Shown here: piece by piece, positions 5,595 through 7,146 of the stretch | Position numbering within the stretch: position 1 is the stretch's first letter | How the letters are laid out: every line of letters begins with the position of its first letter | Source: Firmicutes bacterium UBA5473 | Lineage (GTDB): Bacteria; Bacillota; DTU084 | Assembly: GCA_002427165.1 (NCBI GenBank) | Contig: DIQB01000081.1 | Coordinates: 6,439-13,584 of the forward strand | Reading direction: 5' to 3' | Length of the DNA stretch: 7,146 bases | Notes under the pieces: model-generated | Told to the model about the DNA's origin: nothing | The model's database searches: none | Seen by the model: the letters and a program-made list of their open reading frames with translations, nothing else | Translations under genes and position numbers: made by a program

Positions 5595-6020
5595 TTATCC
5601 TTCTACAGTAATGCCCATGCTGCGAGCAGTGCCTGCAACCATTCTCATGGCTGCCTCTACACTTGCTGCATTGAGATCTTGCATCTTTAGCTCGGCAATC
5701 TCCTTAACCTGTGCTTTGGTTACCTTGCCAACTTTCTCCAGGTTAGGAGTGCCAGATGCTTTGTCCAACTTTGCTGCTTTCTTCAAAAGCACTGATGCCG
5801 GTGGTGTTTTAGTGACAAACGTAAACGAGCGATCCTCGAATACTGTGATCTCAACTGGGATCACCATTCCTGGTTGGTTGGCTGTCCGCTCGTTGAAGCT
5901 TTTCACAAACTCCATAATGTTCACACCGTGCTGCCCTAGGGCAGGACCCACAGGTGGCGCTGGTGTTGCTTTTCCGGCTTCGCACTGTAGTTTAATGATT
6001 GCCGCTACCTTCTTGGCCAT
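5595..6020 (-). CDS. rplK: 50S ribosomal protein L11
   Basis: This 141-residue L11 is of the standard length. It binds the GTPase-associated centre of 23S rRNA at the base of the L7/L12 stalk and supports elongation-factor function and the stringent response. The N-terminal domain shows the flexible proline-rich segment [21 protein letters not shown] (18-38). The C-terminal rRNA-binding domain ends [20 protein letters not shown] (115-134) followed by MGITVEG. The ATG at 6020, with GAGGGG just upstream, gives [12 protein letters not shown]; a 43-codon upstream extension overlaps nusG and is rejected. Residues 13-14 are CE, where I expect IP or similar in many relatives; this is minor variation. 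Confidence 0.97.
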   Translation of the reverse strand: MAKKVAAIIKLQCEAGKATPAPPVGPALGQHGVNIMEFVKSFNERTANQPGMVIPVEITVFEDRSFTFVTKTPPASVLLKKAAKLDKASGTPNLEKVGKVTKAQVKEIAELKMQDLNAASVEAAMRMVAGTARSMGITVEG

Positions 6021-6042
6021 TGTCCCCTCTTCACCTCGTTTT

Positions 6043-6573
6043 CTAGTCGATCTTCTCCACTTGCCCGTAGTCAAGCTCAATCCTAGTATCGCGGCCAAAC
6101 ATGGAGATAGTGAGCCATAATTTGCCGCGCTCTGGGTTGATCTCCTCAACTTCGCCTTCGAAGTTCTGGAATGGACCTCTGATTACCCTGACCCTGGTGC
6201 CAACTTCGTAATCCACCCTTGGTCGGGGCTCTTCCATGCCCATTCGCTGCATAATGCTGCGCACTTCATGCTCTTCCAAAGGTGAGGGTGTGTTGCCAAA
6301 CCCAACGAAGCCAGTGACACCTGGTGTGTTGCGTACAACGTACCAGGATTCATCTGTGATGACCATTTCTACAAGAACGTAGCCAGGGAAGATCATTCGC
6401 TGAACTACCCGTGATTTACCATCCTTGTATTCCAGTTCTTCTTCTGTGGGAACCAGGATCTGAAAGATCCGATCCTTCATGTTCATGGTTTCCACGCGCT
6501 GTTCAATATTTGCTTTAACTTTGTTTTCGTAGCCAGAGTAGGTATGGATTACATACCAATTTTTTTCTTCCAT
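6043..6573 (-). CDS. nusG: Transcription termination/antitermination factor NusG
   Basis: This 176-residue NusG binds the RNA polymerase clamp, modulates pausing and processivity, and in many bacteria links polymerase to Rho or ribosomal protein S10. The N-terminal NGN domain covers about residues 5-95 ([14 protein letters not shown] at 6-19; FPGYVLVEM at 62-70; [10 protein letters not shown] at 82-91). The KOW domain covers about 122-176 ([19 protein letters not shown] at 124-142; [14 protein letters not shown] at 156-169). The ATG at 6573 gives the standard length; a 15-codon upstream extension runs through the end of secE and is not family-like. No good Shine-Dalgarno sequence precedes it, so coupling to secE, 19 bases upstream, is likely. 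Confidence 0.96.
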   Translation of the reverse strand: MEEKNWYVIHTYSGYENKVKANIEQRVETMNMKDRIFQILVPTEEELEYKDGKSRVVQRMIFPGYVLVEMVITDESWYVVRNTPGVTGFVGFGNTPSPLEEHEVRSIMQRMGMEEPRPRVDYEVGTRVRVIRGPFQNFEGEVEEINPERGKLWLTISMFGRDTRIELDYGQVEKID

Positions 6574-6592
6574 ATCCAAGTGGGCCAAAGCC

Positions 6593-6808
6593 CTACACCC
6601 CCAGTATTCCCAAGACACCTAGCAGCTTGGCGAATACCCAGTCAGCAGCTCCAATAAACAAAGAAAAGACAAATACAATGATAATAACAACCCACGTGTA
6701 AGTTTTGAGTTCTTTACGGTTGAGCCAGGATACCTTCCGCATTTCGCTTTTCACTTCGCGGAAGTACTTGCTCAAGCTAAATTTGCTACGGGTTGCAGCC
6801 CCGGCCAT
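6593..6808 (-). CDS. secE: Preprotein translocase subunit SecE
   Basis: This 71-residue protein is the small single-span SecE of Gram-positive bacteria, which clamps SecY in the SecYEG channel of the cytoplasmic membrane. A basic, soluble N-terminus (residues 1-35) contains the amphipathic stretch YFREVKSEMRKVSW, typical of the cytosolic helix and hinge. One transmembrane helix follows at about residues 38-60, then a short hydrophobic tail. The ATG at 6808 is preferred over an in-frame GTG three codons upstream, because AAGGAG lies eight bases before the ATG but abuts that GTG with no spacing. It sits between rpmG and nusG, the conserved bacterial order. Confidence 0.95.
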   Translation of the reverse strand: MAGAATRSKFSLSKYFREVKSEMRKVSWLNRKELKTYTWVVIIIVFVFSLFIGAADWVFAKLLGVLGILGV

Positions 6809-6816
6809 GGCGTTCA

Positions 6817-6822
6817 CTCCTT
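6817..6822 (-). promoter_or_regulatory. Ribosome binding site deciding the secE start
   Basis: AAGGAG on the minus strand. Its last G is also the first base of the in-frame GTG at 6817, which therefore has no usable spacing. The ATG at 6808 lies eight bases downstream, an ideal distance, so translation should begin there. Confidence 0.75.
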
Positions 6823-6838
6823 AAGTTTGTTTACGCCC

Positions 6839-6985
6839 CTACCGCGTTTCTTTGTGCTGAGTATGCTGGTGGCAGAATTTGCAATACTTCTTGATACTCA
6901 GGCGATCGGTTTGCTTCTTGTTCTTTGTGGACCTATAGTTCCTTCGCTTACACTCTTCACAGGCCAAAGTTATCGCCACACGCAT
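6839..6985 (-). CDS. rpmG: 50S ribosomal protein L33, zinc-ribbon form
   Basis: The 48-residue product starts [17 protein letters not shown] and ends HKETR, closely matching bacterial L33, a small protein of the large ribosomal subunit near the E site. Two CxxC pairs (C9/C12 and C35/C38) make it the Cys-containing, zinc-binding form; many bacteria also carry a Cys-free paralogue used under zinc limitation. The frame stays open 22 codons further upstream, but that part overlaps the promoter. The ATG at 6985 gives the normal family length and has a G-rich ribosome binding site (GGGGGTGG, six bases away). It is the first gene of the operon, with secE 30 bases downstream. Confidence 0.95.
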   Translation of the reverse strand: MRVAITLACEECKRRNYRSTKNKKQTDRLSIKKYCKFCHQHTQHKETR

Positions 6986-7041
6986 TTTTTTCCACCCCCA
7001 ACTACGCCCATGGTCCACGGGACGCATAAAGTCACTCTTAA

Positions 7042-7070
7042 AATTTATCATATCTTGCCATAACTGTCAA
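7042..7070 (-). promoter_or_regulatory. Sigma-A-type promoter for rpmG-secE-nusG-rplKA
   Basis: On the minus strand a perfect -35 hexamer TTGACA (7070-7065) is followed by a 17-base spacer and the -10 hexamer TAAATT (7047-7042), 4 of 6 matches. The -10 is preceded by TGA, giving an extended -10 (TGn). Transcription would start near 7035, leaving a leader of about 50 bases before rpmG. It lies between tRNA-Thr and rpmG, so it can drive the ribosomal operon independently of any tRNA/tuf transcript upstream. This is the clearest promoter in the window; it was judged by eye. Confidence 0.8.
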
Positions 7071-7102
7071 GAAGACCATTCGTTTAAAATGGACAAAAAA
7101 AA

Positions 7103-7146
7103 TGGAGCCCACGACCAGAATCGAACTGGTGACCTCATCCTTACCA
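7103..7146 (-). tRNA. tRNA-Thr (GGU anticodon), 3' part only
   Basis: This is the 3' 44 bases of a tRNA; the 5' part lies beyond the window end. Reading the minus strand, U33 is at 7146, the anticodon GGU at 7145-7143, and A37-A38 follow. Then come the 3' anticodon-stem strand GGATG, a five-base variable region AGGTC, a perfect T arm (ACCAG / loop TTCGATT / CTGGT), the acceptor strand CGTGGGC, discriminator T and an encoded CCA (7105-7103). GGU reads ACC/ACU threonine codons. A threonine tRNA beside rpmG-secE-nusG fits the tRNA/tuf/secE neighbourhood known in many bacteria. Eight T residues follow CCA directly. Confidence 0.93.

Noticed and set aside
5611..6120. Plus-strand open frame of 169 codons
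   Set aside because: Antisense shadow of rplK and the 3' end of nusG; low-complexity composition and no ribosome binding site pattern or family match.
6986..7051. N-terminal extension of L33 (22 extra codons)
   Set aside because: The extension would be encoded by the -10 region and leader of the promoter, and L33 proteins begin at MRV; the upstream in-frame starts lack a good ribosome binding site.
1..7146. A novel defence, mobile or CRISPR-type system
   Set aside because: Every minus-strand frame is a recognisable housekeeping gene or a known small family, gaps are under 170 bases, and no direct-repeat array, transposase or integrase is present.

Overview
The window is a dense, entirely minus-strand block of translation and housekeeping genes from what looks like a Clostridia-type Firmicute. 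The evidence for that lineage is the tRNA-Thr/rpmG/secE/nusG/rplKAJL order, the Firmicutes-type L10 leader with an attenuator, Cys-containing S18 and L33, strong AGGAGG-type ribosome binding sites, and especially the rpsF-ssb-rpsR / MazG-like-yybS-rplI-lonC order. That last order is one I associate with Peptococcaceae, Moorella and Desulfotomaculum-like Clostridia; this is inference from memory, not a search. No plus-strand gene is credible.

Read in the direction of transcription (high to low coordinates), the window opens with the 3' part of a tRNA-Thr (anticodon GGU), then a strong sigma-A-type promoter at 7042-7070. Next come rpmG (L33), secE, nusG, rplK (L11) and rplA (L1). A 167-base leader carries the L10 recognition element, an antiterminator and an intrinsic terminator, and is followed by rplJ (L10) and rplL (L7/L12). 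These genes supply the ribosomal stalks, a transcription elongation factor and a translocon subunit. They are tuned by L10 attenuation and possibly by an L1-site-like hairpin before rplA.

After rplL one would expect rpoB-rpoC. Instead, across 98 bases packed with hairpins, the rpsF (S6), ssb, rpsR (S18) cassette follows and closes with a strong intrinsic terminator at 2668-2698. A second set then begins without an obvious promoter: a small MazG-like protein, the membrane protein YybS (DUF2232), rplI (L9), and the N-terminal 277 residues of a Lon-family AAA+ protease (LonC), which runs off the window at position 1. Because it has a TTG start and no stop in the window, the lonC fragment is easily missed.

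No CRISPR array, insertion sequence, phage gene or defence system is visible. The most interesting points are the rplL-rpsF junction (rearrangement or assembly join), the base-by-base readable L10 attenuator, a possible second hairpin switch over the rplJ ribosome binding site, and the MazG-like protein that lacks the canonical catalytic acidic motif. All intergenic gaps are shorter than 170 bases.
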